Of a stretch of 64,000 bases of DNA, positions 44,040 to 53,557 are shown one piece after another. The position numbers and the translations under genes are program-made. Origin of the DNA: Chloroflexi bacterium TSY (lineage in GTDB: Bacteria > Chloroflexota > Anaerolineae > Caldilineales > Caldilineaceae). Location of the stretch: positions 1-64,000 of the forward strand of contig JAHBNG010000053.1 in NCBI GenBank assembly GCA_019217005.1. The letters are read 5' to 3'. Within the stretch, counting starts at the first letter, position 1; every line of letters starts with the position of its first letter. Under the pieces are notes generated by a model. It did no database searches and was not told the DNA's origin. It saw nothing but the letters and a program-made list of their open reading frames with translations.

Positions 44040-45094
44040 GCTTTCTTCTCCGCCAAGCGTTCACCAATGATGCCCTGAGGTCTGAAGATCAAGACGAGTA
44101 CTAACATTGTAAATGCAATCACATCTTTCAATTGGTGTGCACCCGGAACACCCAGCCCCTCGAGAAACAAAGGTGGTCCAACCGCTTCGATCACGCCGAG
44201 AAATAACCCGCCCAAGGCAGCACCTGGAATGCTGCCAATTCCGCCCAACACTGCCGCCGTAAATGCTTTGATTCCTGGAACGAACCCCATAATGAAGTTG
44301 AGCTGTCGAAATACAATTGCGTAGAGAACACCTGCCACACCTGCCATTGCCGCGCCGATGGCAAAGGTGAGCGTGATGGTTCGGTCGACATCAATTCCCA
44401 TGAGTGTCGCCGAATCTTTATCCTCTGCAACAGCCCGGATTGCACGTCCAGTACGCGATCGCTGGACAAATTGTTGCAAGCTAATCATCACAACGAGCGT
44501 TGTAACAATGACCACAATATCTGTTCTTTGAAAATCGAGTCCAAATAATTCGATTTTGCCATCGAACATTTCAAATTCTGGAAATGGAATCAATGAGGAG
44601 CCATAGAGGCCACGAAAAAAATATTGCCAAAAAAACGACGCCCCAATTGCCGTAATAAGTGGAACAAGGCGTGGAGCACCACGCAATGGACGATAGGCAA
44701 TTCGTTCAGTCAAAACGGCCACGCTGAGTGAAACGATCATTGCACTAACTAGAATGGCGAATAGTGCAAGAATCGGAAAACGTTCCACATAGCCCGCTCG
44801 CTCAAGCGGCAAAGCAACCAAAACGGTTGATGTGATTGCGCCTGCCATAAAGAATTCGCCATGCGCGAAATTGATCATAAACAGCACACCATAGACCATC
44901 GTATAGCCAAGAGCGATCAGTGCATAGAGGCTGCCTTGTGATAAGCCAGAGATTAAGAAATCGATCCAGTCTGACCCCGAATAGGCATTTCCGGTCCCCA
45001 ATATGAATTTGCCAACTATGCCCCATAGAATAAGACCGATAATACCTACACGAAATAGCCAAAGAGTCAGATCCACGTAATTAAATCGCTGCAA
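44036..45094 (-). CDS. livH: Branched-chain amino-acid ABC transporter permease LivH
   Basis: 352 residues from a TTG at 45094, chosen because AGAGGAG lies nine bases upstream; an alternative start at 45172 adds 26 residues with no membrane or domain features. Canonical LivH sequence: SQGSLYALIALGYTMVYGVL, FMINFAHGEFFMAGA, the EAA-like loop RAIRAVAEDKDSATLMGIDV, FVPGIKAFTAAVLGGIGSIP. The N-terminus has one extra membrane helix (VGIIGLILWGIVGKFIL). Translationally coupled to livM. An IS and a 38-bp palindrome separate it from livK. Confidence 0.9.
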   Translation of the reverse strand: MQRFNYVDLTLWLFRVGIIGLILWGIVGKFILGTGNAYSGSDWIDFLISGLSQGSLYALIALGYTMVYGVLFMINFAHGEFFMAGAITSTVLVALPLERAGYVERFPILALFAILVSAMIVSLSVAVLTERIAYRPLRGAPRLVPLITAIGASFFWQYFFRGLYGSSLIPFPEFEMFDGKIELFGLDFQRTDIVVIVTTLVVMISLQQFVQRSRTGRAIRAVAEDKDSATLMGIDVDRTITLTFAIGAAMAGVAGVLYAIVFRQLNFIMGFVPGIKAFTAAVLGGIGSIPGAALGGLFLGVIEAVGPPLFLEGLGVPGAHQLKDVIAFTMLVLVLIFRPQGIIGERLAEKKA

Positions 45095-45224
45095 AATTTC
45101 AACTCCTCTGCATTCCCATCTAGAGTGCGGTTGCGTCGGCGCCGCAGGTTTTGCTGTCGCTCTGCAGGACAAAACAACACTACGTTTTCATTCAGTGCAC
45201 AGCAAAGTTCTTTACGATCCGTGA

Positions 45225-45262
45225 AATAAACAGCCTGTGAACAGGTTCACAGGCTGTTTATT
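45225..45262. terminator. 18-bp perfect palindrome between livK and livH
   Basis: AATAAACAGCCTGTGAAC and its exact reverse complement form a hairpin with a two-base centre. In liv operons a hairpin after the binding-protein gene commonly limits read-through into the membrane genes. An IS copy inserted exactly at the base of the hairpin; its TATTA target duplication includes the end of the stem. Confidence 0.65.
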
Positions 45263-45263
45263 A

Positions 45264-46732
45264 CCTTATTTTTGCGCAACGAGAGCGTGATTCTATTCGT
45301 TCATGCAACTAGAGGGGGTTTCTAATCGGCCTCTAGATAGGATTTCAAGCAAATCAGAAGGTCACGAGAATAAGGATGTGAACTTAGCAGGTCAATCCGT
45401 GAAAGTGAGCCGTTCTGAAAAGAGAGAAAACCAGGTATTTGTAATAGATCTCGAACAATTCGTTTCTGCCGGAAAGGTTCAAATCTAGTATCCACGAGAG
45501 CTTGCTGATGGAAATGGCCTATCAAATTATGCGCCAAATCAGCCAAAAGGATAAGAGATTTTTTGAGCTAGAAATAGGGTCTTGCGACGAGAAGCTAAGT
45601 GTAACCCCATTTTATCATTACGGAATTGTTCGATTTCAGCCGCACCTCGATTGTCATAATATGAAATGAAGTGACGCTTGGATGGCAATTTGATGGTCGA
45701 AATGTAGTAACTGACACAAATTTGCTCGTTTTTCACTCTTTTTTTGAGAAAAATGCGTACAGGGCGATTAAACTTGATAGGTGATGGAATTTCAGCCAGA
45801 AAGACGTCACCGCAAGGATCCCATCGAGTCACCTGTTGCGCCCACAGATGGGCACGACGGTTGGAGTTGCCCTTCATCATAAATTGATAGTTGCGGTTGA
45901 GCAGCCACCGAATATTTTCTTCACTACCTGCACCGCCATCGGTGCGCCAGACGACTCGCTCGCGTTTTTTCTCGTCTAACTCTAATGAACTTTCCGTGGC
46001 AAGCACGGCTGGCTGAAACGATGGAGCTGTATGCTGACTCCCTGGATAGAGGTCTGACCAAACCGTTTCATGGTATTTAACCGAACTTACACGGACCAAT
46101 TGGCGTCCCGTTGCGTTTTTTTGCCGCTAAAATAGCCTTTTTGACTTTTCTGTGCCTTTTTTGCCGCATGGTAATCCGGATAGGTCAAAGTCTAACCACA
46201 AGAACCCTCGCCAATCGTGGTTGTGTATTTGGCTTAGAGGCTTGCAGATTTCGCTGACCGCACTCTACCGATATTCATTAGAGTTAGGGCGTCTAATGTA
46301 CGAGACATATTTGATTGCTCACTAAGCTGCTCCATCCCATAAATTTTCGCAAGGAGTCTTTCTGGTCTGACCTTTGTATTGAACTCAGTCAGCGTTGCGC
46401 AACCACATAATATGCTAACCAGCACCTGTTCCAACTTACTTGCTGGTGTATATTCATACGTTTTGACCGGTATTTCGATCTTCTTCAACGCAGTTAGCAC
46501 TTTCTCTTGATGGTAGTGTGCCAGCAACGCAGCTAATGGTGCATACTGAGTATTGCTGATCTCGTTCGTTAGTCCGAATTCTATTGCCATGAATGCCTCC
46601 TTGGATCGGGTATCTCTAATGAATTTCTTTGAGGCTATCCTTTTTTCGGCATTTTGACGAATTTGATCGAATAGAATCAGGCTCTTATTGCGTCAACGAA
46701 TAGAATTCCCTTCCCGTTGCGCAAAAATAAGG
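45264..46732 (-). mobile_element. 1469-bp insertion sequence, copy 1 (between livK and livH)
   Basis: Inverted ends CCTTATTTTTGCGCAACG and CGTTGCGCAAAAATAAGG, flanked by exact TATTA duplications (45259-45263 and 46733-46737). Nearly identical to the copy at 47685 in opposite orientation; one extra T in a T6 tract near 45560 accounts for the one-base length difference. Confidence 0.95.
45322..46590 (-). pseudogene. Transposase of IS copy 1, multiply frameshifted
   Basis: Pieces: 46590-46234 (MAIEFGLTNEISNTQYAPLA, 118 residues), a middle segment in another frame (ICKPLSQIHNHDWRGFLWLD), and 46099-45539 (VWRTDGGAGSEENIRWLLNR, a DDE-type Asp region; HFISYYDNRGAAEIEQFRND). An extra T near 45560 moves the last piece (ADLAHNLIGHFHQQALVDTR) into a further frame, a lesion absent from copy 2. 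The element cannot make its own full transposase without several recoding events. Family not assigned; resembles IS4-group DDE enzymes. Confidence 0.8.
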
Positions 46733-47684
46733 TATTAGAACAGTAAAACTTCAGGCATATAGATCTTGCAACTGATCACAACTATTCAGCAATCTCATAC
46801 TGCCAAATTGCATTAAATGCTCCGTCAGTCACCTGGCTCACAGCGATTTTCGGGTCTGCACAATCACCATTCTCGTCGCAACCAATTGTTCCTGTAATGC
46901 CAACTAAACCACTTGTCGATGCAATTTGATCGATGAGTGCTTGTCGACCAATCAGAAGTGAGCCATCCTCGCCCACCTGTGCAATAGCGTCAATCGCATC
47001 TAATATCATATTCGTTGCATCATAAGAATGTGCATGAAACGGTGCTGTCGGATCTGTTCCATAATTCTCTGTGTAGGTAGCTAAGAAATTGGTATAGGTC
47101 TCATTGCCAAAGCTGAGATCGGGACCAGAGAGATACATACCCTCGGCGGCATCACCGGATGCTTCAATGAAATCAGGCGATTGAACACCATCTGCAGCGG
47201 CAAGAATCACTCCTTCCAGACCGTCAATCTCTTTGGCCGTCTTGGTGAGCAAAGAGCCCAGAGGAATGAAGACTGGATAGTAGATGAGCTCGGGGCTGGC
47301 AGCCGCAACTGAGGTCAAAAGAGGTTCAACATTCGTTGCGTCAGCTGCTTCGGCTTCAAACGCCACGATCTCACCGCCCAATTCTGTAAATGAATCTCGA
47401 AATACACTAGCAAGACCCTCAGTATAAGGATCACCATCATGGATTGCAGCTGCTTTCGTCAATCCAAGCTCATTGATTACATACTCCGCCATGGCGCGCC
47501 CTTGAATTTTATCATTGTGGGCTGTGCGGAAATAGCAAGATTGTCGCGTCTCTGGGTTAGTCAATACGGGTGCTGTATTAGACGGAGAGACCATTGCAAT
47601 GCCTTCTGCACAAACAATCTGGGACATTGGGACGCCTGCGCCTGAGCAACTCGTGCCAACAACTGCTACAATTGATGGATCATA

Positions 47685-49152
47685 CCTTATTTTTGCGCAA
47701 CGGGAAGGGAATTCTATTCGTTGACGCAATAAGAGCCTGATTCTATTCGATCAAATTCGTCAAAATGCCGAAAAAAGGATAGCCTCAAAGAAATTCATTA
47801 GAGATACCCGATCCAAGGAGGCATTCATGGCAATAGAATTCGGACTAACGAACGAGATCAGCAATACTCAGTATGCACCATTAGCTGCGTTGCTGGCACA
47901 CTACCATCAAGAGAAAGTGCTAACTGCGTTGAAGAAGATCGAAATACCGGTCAAAACGTATGAATATACACCAGCAAGTAAGTTGGAACAGGTGCTGGTT
48001 AGCATATTATGTGGTTGCGCAACGCTGACTGAGTTCAATACAAAGGTCAGACCAGAAAGACTCCTTGCGAAAATTTATGGGATGGAGCAGCTTAGTGAGC
48101 AATCAAATATGTCTCGTACATTAGACGCCCTAACTCTAATGAATATCGGTAGAGTGCGGTCAGCGAAATCTGCAAGCCTCTAAGCCAAATACACAACCAC
48201 GATTGGCGAGGGTTCTTGTGGTTAGACTTTGACCTATCCGGATTACCATGCGGCAAAAAAGGCACAGAAAAGTCAAAAAGGCTATTTTAGCGGCAAAAAA
48301 ACGCAACGGGACGCCAATTGGTCCGTGTAAGTTCGGTTAAATACCATGAAACGGTTTGGTCAGACCTCTATCCAGGGAGTCAGCATACAGCTCCATCGTT
48401 TCAGCCAGCCGTGCTTGCCACGGAAAGTTCATTAGAGTTAGACGAGAAAAAACGCGAGCGAGTCGTCTGGCGCACCGATGGCGGTGCAGGTAGTGAAGAA
48501 AATATTCGGTGGCTGCTCAACCGCAACTATCAATTTATGATGAAGGGCAACTCCAACCGTCGTGCCCATCTGTGGGCGCAACAGGTGACTCGATGGGATC
48601 CTTGCGGTGACGTCTTTCTGGCTGAAATTCCATCACCTATCAAGTTTAATCGCCCTGTACGCATTTTTCTCAAAAAAAGAGTGAAAAACGAGCAAATTTG
48701 TGTCAGTTACTACATTTCGACCATCAAATTGCCATCCAAGCGTCACTTCATTTCATATTATGACAATCGAGGTGCGGCTGAAATCGAACAATTCCGTAAT
48801 GATAAAATGGGGTTACACTTAGCTTCTCGTCGCAAGACCCTATTTCTAGCTCAAAAATCTCTTATCCTTTTGGCTGATTTGGCGCATAATTTGATAGGCC
48901 ATTTCCATCAGCAAGCTCTCGTGGATACTAGATTTGAACCTTTCCGGCAGAAACGAATTGTTCGAGATCTATTACAAATACCTGGTTTTCTCTCTTTTCA
49001 GAACGGCTCACTTTCACGGATTGACCTGCTAAGTTCACATCCTTATTCTCGTGACCTTCTGATTTGCTTGAAATCCTATCTAGAGGCCGATTAGAAACCC
49101 CCTCTAGTTGCATGAACGAATAGAATCACGCTCTCGTTGCGCAAAAATAAGG
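47685..49152 (+). mobile_element. 1468-bp insertion sequence, copy 2 (inside livK)
   Basis: Same ends as copy 1, opposite orientation, flanked by TCATA (47680-47684) and TCAGA (49153-49157), a 5-bp duplication with one mismatch. The unduplicated livK sequence reads TCTGATCC, so TCAGA is probably the original and TCATA changed. Confidence 0.94.
47827..49094 (+). pseudogene. Transposase of IS copy 2, frameshifted
   Basis: Frame one is 47827-48183 (118 residues). The family sequence then continues in another frame (SEICKPLSQIHNHDW) with a shift near 48150, passes a TAG at 48288-48290 and continues to 49094 (DGGAGSEENIRWLLNRNYQF; SLILLADLAHNLIGHFHQQA). The alternative reading GYFSGKK next to an A7 run near 48295 suggests two compensating slips rather than a simple stop. 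These lesions are shared with copy 1, so they predate the duplication or reflect recoding. Unlike copy 1, the C-terminal part is in one frame. Confidence 0.8.
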
Positions 49153-49514
49153 TCAGACACAATTTTTTGACCTGCGGTTTGTCCACCTTCAGCACTACAG
49201 CCATCATCCTCCGCCTGAAGTTCAATCGTATGTCCATGAATCTCGCCTCGGTCTAAAATTGCAATTTCAACATCATATTGGGAATCTAGACCAAGTGATT
49301 CGTTCGGTCCCGTGATTACTAAGGCAGACGCCACCTTTATGGGCTCATCTGGACCATACTCGACGCACCCAATAGCATCATCACATACTAGTTCTGCAGC
49401 ATCGCTATCGGCGGCACTCCCAGCAGAATCAGGCGTTGCTGCTGGACAAGCAGTCAAGAGCAATGCAGCAGTCAAGAGTAGCGACAACAAAGTAAATGAA
49501 TTGATTCGCTTCAT

Positions 49515-49887
49515 AGAAATTCTCCTTATTTACGCGTCAAAGAAAGTGAATTACATGCAAAAAAGGCTCATCAACATGTTGACAATGAATTGATTCACTT
49601 ATCAAAACTGCGCTGGGGCAATGACTGATATCTTGGGGGATAAAAAAAATCAGTGCTCATCTTCAATGTCCGTTCCAAGGGCCAGCAAGCGATCGCAAAA
49701 CAGACCGACGGTGCGCGTGTTCGGTGGATGAGCCAAGCAAATTCTAAAGGTGATTATCTTTCACTAATAATTTTTTTACTATAGCATAAGAGATCTAATG
49801 TCGAAAATTAGAAGATACACTGGACCACATTAAGGAACCAAAATCGCATTGGGTGGCCATCCATTGTCAATGTTATCAAACACCCCG
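49515..49887. other. Intergenic upstream of livK
   Basis: About 370 bases. AATTCTCCTTATTT just above the livK ATG contains its ribosome site (AAGGAGAA on the minus strand). Beyond that an A+T-rich stretch (49750-49790) probably holds the livK promoter; no gene seen. Confidence 0.5.
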
Positions 49888-50097
49888 TCAGATTCTTGTT
49901 CTGAGCTTATTAACATCTGCTCCTTCCCCAATTGCCTGCCGCGTAATACGTGTCTCTCCATGAGTAGAGCCTTTTGCATGGGGCGGATCATACTGATCGA
50001 TTCCCAATACGCGTTGCTTGCGCTGGCCCAATTGATAGACGGTCGCACTGCCTATCGCGCCTAGTCCGACAACAATCACGTCATATTCACGATTCAT
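49888..50097 (-). pseudogene. FAD-dependent (sarcosine-oxidase-like) oxidoreductase, N-terminal remnant
   Basis: 69 residues from the ATG at 50097: YDVIVVGLGAIGSATVYQLG is the FAD-binding GxGxxG fold, and VLGIDQYDPPHAKGSTHGET plus TRITRQAIGEG are the signature of the monomeric sarcosine oxidase / N-methyltryptophan oxidase group. After AIGEG the sequence no longer matches and stops. Full proteins have about 380 residues, so over 80% is deleted. An overlapping frame ending at 49830 (GVFDNIDNGWPPNAILVP) may be the tail of another lost gene. No function expected. Confidence 0.75.
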
Positions 50098-50229
50098 GAT
50101 TTCTCTTTATGAATTTCTTGATTTCTGCTACTCTTGCACCCGTATGCACATAATATCGAAGAAGATGTGACAAACGTTTTGGGCCGCTCAACATGCACTA
50201 TGTAGCCTCCACAAGTCATCTATTTTTTG

Positions 50230-50286
50230 TAGGACTTACGCAAAGCCCGTACGAGAGAAGGCGAATCACATTGTGTGCAAGTCCTA
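50230..50286. repeat. Inverted repeat with AGGACTTACGCA motif
   Basis: GTAGGACTTACGCA at the left pairs with TGTGCAAGTCCTA at the right. Motifs of this kind occur as IS or miniature-element ends in cyanobacteria and Chloroflexota; here no transposase is present. Confidence 0.45.
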
Positions 50287-50330
50287 TTTTGGAATAATCC
50301 ACATTTTCCAAAAATGTCCTACTTCGATGG

Positions 50331-50336
50331 TATAAT
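50331..50336 (+). promoter_or_regulatory. TATAAT -10 hexamer before the double ABC ATPase gene
   Basis: Exact TATAAT at 50331-50336; the -35 is poor (CCAAAA at a 17-base distance). Transcription would begin near 50343, at the ATG of 50344, suggesting a leaderless mRNA or a start further in at 50404. Confidence 0.35.
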
Positions 50337-50343
50337 GACTACA

Positions 50344-51903
50344 ATGAGAAAGTCAACAAATCACCTCTTGCCAACTGAGCACCCGCATATCGAACATTTG
50401 GAGATGAAGTGCATTGTCAAACAATTTCCAGGTGTATTGGCCTGCGATCAAATCAATTTTGACGTAAAAGCGGGCGAAGTTCATGCACTACTCGGTGAAA
50501 ATGGAGCGGGCAAATCCACATTGATGAAGATCCTCTATGGTCTTTATAAGCAAGATGACGGTGAGATCTTGCTCAACGGTCAGTCCGTTCAAATCGAGTC
50601 ACCCACTGACGCCATTGCGTTGGGGATTGGCATGATCCATCAGCACTTTATGCTTGTCGATACGCTCACCGTAACTGAGAATGTGGCACTTGGTTTGGCA
50701 TCTAGTCGGGGTCCCCTATTGGATCTTGATCGAGTAGAAGCACGAATCCGTACGCTTTCAGAAACCTACGGACTACAGATTAATCCAAACGCGCCGGTCT
50801 GGACGCTCTCTGTGGGTGAACGACAACGAGTCGAGATTATCAAAGCGCTCTATCGTGGTGCTGCCCTGCTCATCCTCGACGAACCAACGGCAGTCTTAAC
50901 TCCGCAAGAGGTGGATGAACTCTTCGAAACGTTGCGCCAAATGGCAAACGATGGGCATAGTCTGATATTCATCAGCCATAAGCTTCATGAAGTGTTGGCT
51001 CTAAGCGACCGAATTACGGTGCTACGTGATGGCAAAGTGTCTGGATCAGTCCCCAATGCTGATGTGACGCGCCCAGAGTTGGCACGCATGATGGTGGGAC
51101 GCGAGGTTTTGTTGGACCGCCAACGAGAGAGAGTTACAGTCGGTGAACCACGATTGACCTTACGCAACATTAGTGCCTTGAGCGTTACGGGGCAACAGGC
51201 TCTTGATCAGGTTTCGCTCCATGTACATTCAGGAGAAATTCTGGGAATCGCTGGTGTGAGCGGCAACGGTCAACGGGAGTTGGCAGAAGTGATTGCAGGA
51301 TTGCGCCCTACCACACATGGTCAAATTCAATTGAATGGCCGACCGATCACTCATTGGCCCGTTGGGCGACGGACAGCAGCAGGATTAGCCTATATCCCTG
51401 AAGAACGGATGCATGATGGAGTCATCCAAGAATTTAGCGTCGCTGAAAACCTGATACTTCAGGATCATACCCGCAAGCCCTACAGCAACGGCTTTTTTCT
51501 CAAATTCGGTGCCATTGCCGATCATAGTCGAACATTAGTCGAACAGTTTCGCGTCAAAACACCCAGCATTGAAACACCTGTCAAAAGCCTCTCCGGCGGC
51601 AACGTCCAGAAAGTCGTGATGGCGCGTGAACTGGCCCGCAAGCCCAATGTGTTAATCGCCTCTCAACCGACCCGCGGCGTTGATATTGGGGCCACTGAAT
51701 ATATTCACCAGCGTCTCTTAGATGAACGAGCTCGTGGCACAGCAACCCTCCTCATCTCCGAAGATCTCGACGAAGTGATGGCTCTGTCCGACCGCATCGC
51801 TGTCCTTTATGAAGGACGGATGATAGGCATTGTCGATCGTGATGAGGCCGGTGCTGAACGGCTGGGGTTGATGATGGCGGGGGTAGGTCAGGATAGTGAA
51901 TGA
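50344..51903 (+). CDS. Double ABC ATPase of nucleoside/sugar (BMP-type) transporter
   Basis: About 519 residues from ATG 50344; in-frame starts at 50275, 50335 and 50404 are alternatives. Two ATPase halves: the first with Walker A GENGAGKSTLMKILYGLY, WTLSVGERQRVEIIKALYRG and Walker B LLILDEPTAVLTP; the second with a degenerate Walker A GVSGNGQRELAEVIAGLRP and signature LSGGNVQKVVMARELARKP. Motif set and GMIHQHFMLVDTLTVTENVA are typical of the NupO/YufO group that imports nucleosides with a BMP-family lipoprotein. The partner permeases and BMP protein are not present; the next genes belong to a different ABC class. The gene may be an orphan of a broken operon. Confidence 0.9.
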   Translation: MRKSTNHLLPTEHPHIEHLEMKCIVKQFPGVLACDQINFDVKAGEVHALLGENGAGKSTLMKILYGLYKQDDGEILLNGQSVQIESPTDAIALGIGMIHQHFMLVDTLTVTENVALGLASSRGPLLDLDRVEARIRTLSETYGLQINPNAPVWTLSVGERQRVEIIKALYRGAALLILDEPTAVLTPQEVDELFETLRQMANDGHSLIFISHKLHEVLALSDRITVLRDGKVSGSVPNADVTRPELARMMVGREVLLDRQRERVTVGEPRLTLRNISALSVTGQQALDQVSLHVHSGEILGIAGVSGNGQRELAEVIAGLRPTTHGQIQLNGRPITHWPVGRRTAAGLAYIPEERMHDGVIQEFSVAENLILQDHTRKPYSNGFFLKFGAIADHSRTLVEQFRVKTPSIETPVKSLSGGNVQKVVMARELARKPNVLIASQPTRGVDIGATEYIHQRLLDERARGTATLLISEDLDEVMALSDRIAVLYEGRMIGIVDRDEAGAERLGLMMAGVGQDSE

Positions 51904-52120
51904 TACCGGAGTCGAGATCAATCCAAACGGTATCCACGTGATCGTTTAGATGAGATCGAAATAGCCTAAAGAGGCGCTGATCTGATACACTTAGAAGAGA
52001 TGTGTGTAATACACGAACTCCCCCTATTTGATAAACATACCCCATGGGGTAATTGACGAATCACAAGAATCGATTCTCTGTTCTGATTCATCAATTGTCC
52101 ACCTTTAAGGAGGAACCGAC

Positions 52121-53464
52121 ATGCAATCTCGATTTCTGATAGGCCAGCGAGCGAACTTATCCGCACTTGTATTGGTCTTTGCACTTGTATTGTCTAGTTG
52201 TGTAGCTGTCGCACCGGGTGCTGCACCTGCTAGTGAGGATGAAACAATTGAGCTGACTTGGCTTGACGTCTGTGCCCCCGTTACAACACCGATCACAGAT
52301 ATGCTCATAGAGAAATTTGAATCTGAGAATCCCAACGTCACGGTCAACGTTGAATGTTCACAAGGTGACTACGCGGAAGGCATCTACGCCAAGGCAGCCG
52401 CAGGCAATTTACCAGACGTTATGTTCTCGGCAGACCTATTCACTGTACCTTTTGTGAGCAACAACGTTTTGCTGAACCTAGAAGAATTTGCGGAAACGGA
52501 TGATTCCTTCACCTTTGATGATATCTATCCGAATATTCTGGGCCTTGGGCAAGTTGTCGGTACGCCGGGCACCTACATGATCCCTGCTTCTTGGGACAGC
52601 GTCCAAATGTACTACAACAAAGATATGTTCGAGGGGGCCGGCGCCGATCTGCCGACCGATGACTGGACTTGGGATGATCTGATTGCTGCATGTCAAACAA
52701 TTCAAGCAGCCAACGATGGTGTAAATTGTGTTGCAATTGGCGGCACAGGCGGCTGGGATTGGTGGGCCTATTTTATTCCCTGGATTGTCGGCTATGGCGG
52801 TGCACCAGTGAGCGAGGATTTTACAACATCAACATTTAGCTCCGAACAATCTTTGGCAGGCATTCAAGCTTACGTAAATCTTTGGACCGAACATGAAGTC
52901 ACAGTGCCTGTCGGCGTTGAAGTTCCCGGCGGAACGCAGGGTTGTTTCATCGGTGGAAACTGCGCCACATTTTTCCACATTCCCGGCTTGATGAAGACCT
53001 TCCGCGAACAGATCACCGATTTTGAATGGGATGTTTCTGTAACGCCTGCTCACCCTGTGCAACATGCAACCGGCATGGGGACGTTCGGTTATGGTGTGAC
53101 AAAAGACAGCGCCCATCCAGACTTGGCATGGGATCTAATCAACGACTTGGCCTCTCGCGAAACCCAAGGGGCGATCCTGCGCAATTATGGCGGCATGCCT
53201 TTCCTCAAGTCGATGGCTGATGATCCCATCTTCGAGGAGATCGAACCCCCACCAGCCAATATTAAAGCATTTATCCGTGGCGGTGGCGTTGGCATCTTCC
53301 CGCCGATGGGCTATCCTTCCAAATGTGGTAGCCTTTATGCCGGTCTAATCAATCAAACGATCAAGACAGCCCTTGAGGAAGCCATTCGCGGCGTCAAGAC
53401 AGTGGAAGAAGCGTTTGGCGATGCGGATGCCGAAATTCAGGCTTGTTTGGATACGGCGGGATAA
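52121..53464 (+). CDS. Family-1 extracellular sugar-binding lipoprotein
   Basis: 447 residues with an excellent ribosome site (AAGGAGGAACCGAC). A lipoprotein signal ends at LVLSSC (Cys about 27). The mature part is a family-1 solute-binding protein: IELTWLDVCAPVTTPITDML, AAAGNLPDVMFSADLFTVPF, SWDSVQMYYNKDMFEGAG, TDDWTWDDLIAAC and GTFGYGVTKDSAHPDLAWDL. It captures oligosaccharides or similar solutes outside the membrane for the two permeases encoded downstream. ATPase (MsmK/MalK type) is not in the window; such systems often share one encoded elsewhere. Specific sugar unknown. Confidence 0.92.
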   Translation: MQSRFLIGQRANLSALVLVFALVLSSCVAVAPGAAPASEDETIELTWLDVCAPVTTPITDMLIEKFESENPNVTVNVECSQGDYAEGIYAKAAAGNLPDVMFSADLFTVPFVSNNVLLNLEEFAETDDSFTFDDIYPNILGLGQVVGTPGTYMIPASWDSVQMYYNKDMFEGAGADLPTDDWTWDDLIAACQTIQAANDGVNCVAIGGTGGWDWWAYFIPWIVGYGGAPVSEDFTTSTFSSEQSLAGIQAYVNLWTEHEVTVPVGVEVPGGTQGCFIGGNCATFFHIPGLMKTFREQITDFEWDVSVTPAHPVQHATGMGTFGYGVTKDSAHPDLAWDLINDLASRETQGAILRNYGGMPFLKSMADDPIFEEIEPPPANIKAFIRGGGVGIFPPMGYPSKCGSLYAGLINQTIKTALEEAIRGVKTVEEAFGDADAEIQACLDTAG

Positions 53465-53557
53465 GGATACCGAGGTGACAAGATGATGGGATGACAAGAT
53501 GACCTGACTTGTGGTCTATCGTCTTGTTATCCTACATTGAATGTACGATTTCATGTT

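Larger units (their letters stand above)
46782..49514 (-). pseudogene. livK: Branched-chain amino-acid binding lipoprotein (LivK/LivJ), split by an IS
   Basis: The N-terminal part starts at 49514 with a lipoprotein signal (LLTAALLLTAC, Cys 22-23), followed by IKVASALVITGPNESLGLDS and AGQKIVSD, then meets the IS at 49152. The rest resumes at 47684 with DPSIVAVVGTSCSGAGVPMS and runs to the end at 46782 (AFNAIWQYEIAE), matching type-I periplasmic binding proteins. Removing the IS and one 5-bp duplication restores KIVSDPSIVAVVG. Before insertion it would have been about 415 residues, exported and lipid-anchored, delivering branched-chain amino acids or related ligands to LivHM. The gene is now inactive. 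Confidence 0.93.

Noticed and set aside
45264..49152. Composite transposon made of the two inverted IS copies
   Set aside because: Each copy has its own 5-bp target duplication (TATTA; TCATA/TCAGA) and each lies in a distinct site of the liv operon, so they inserted independently.
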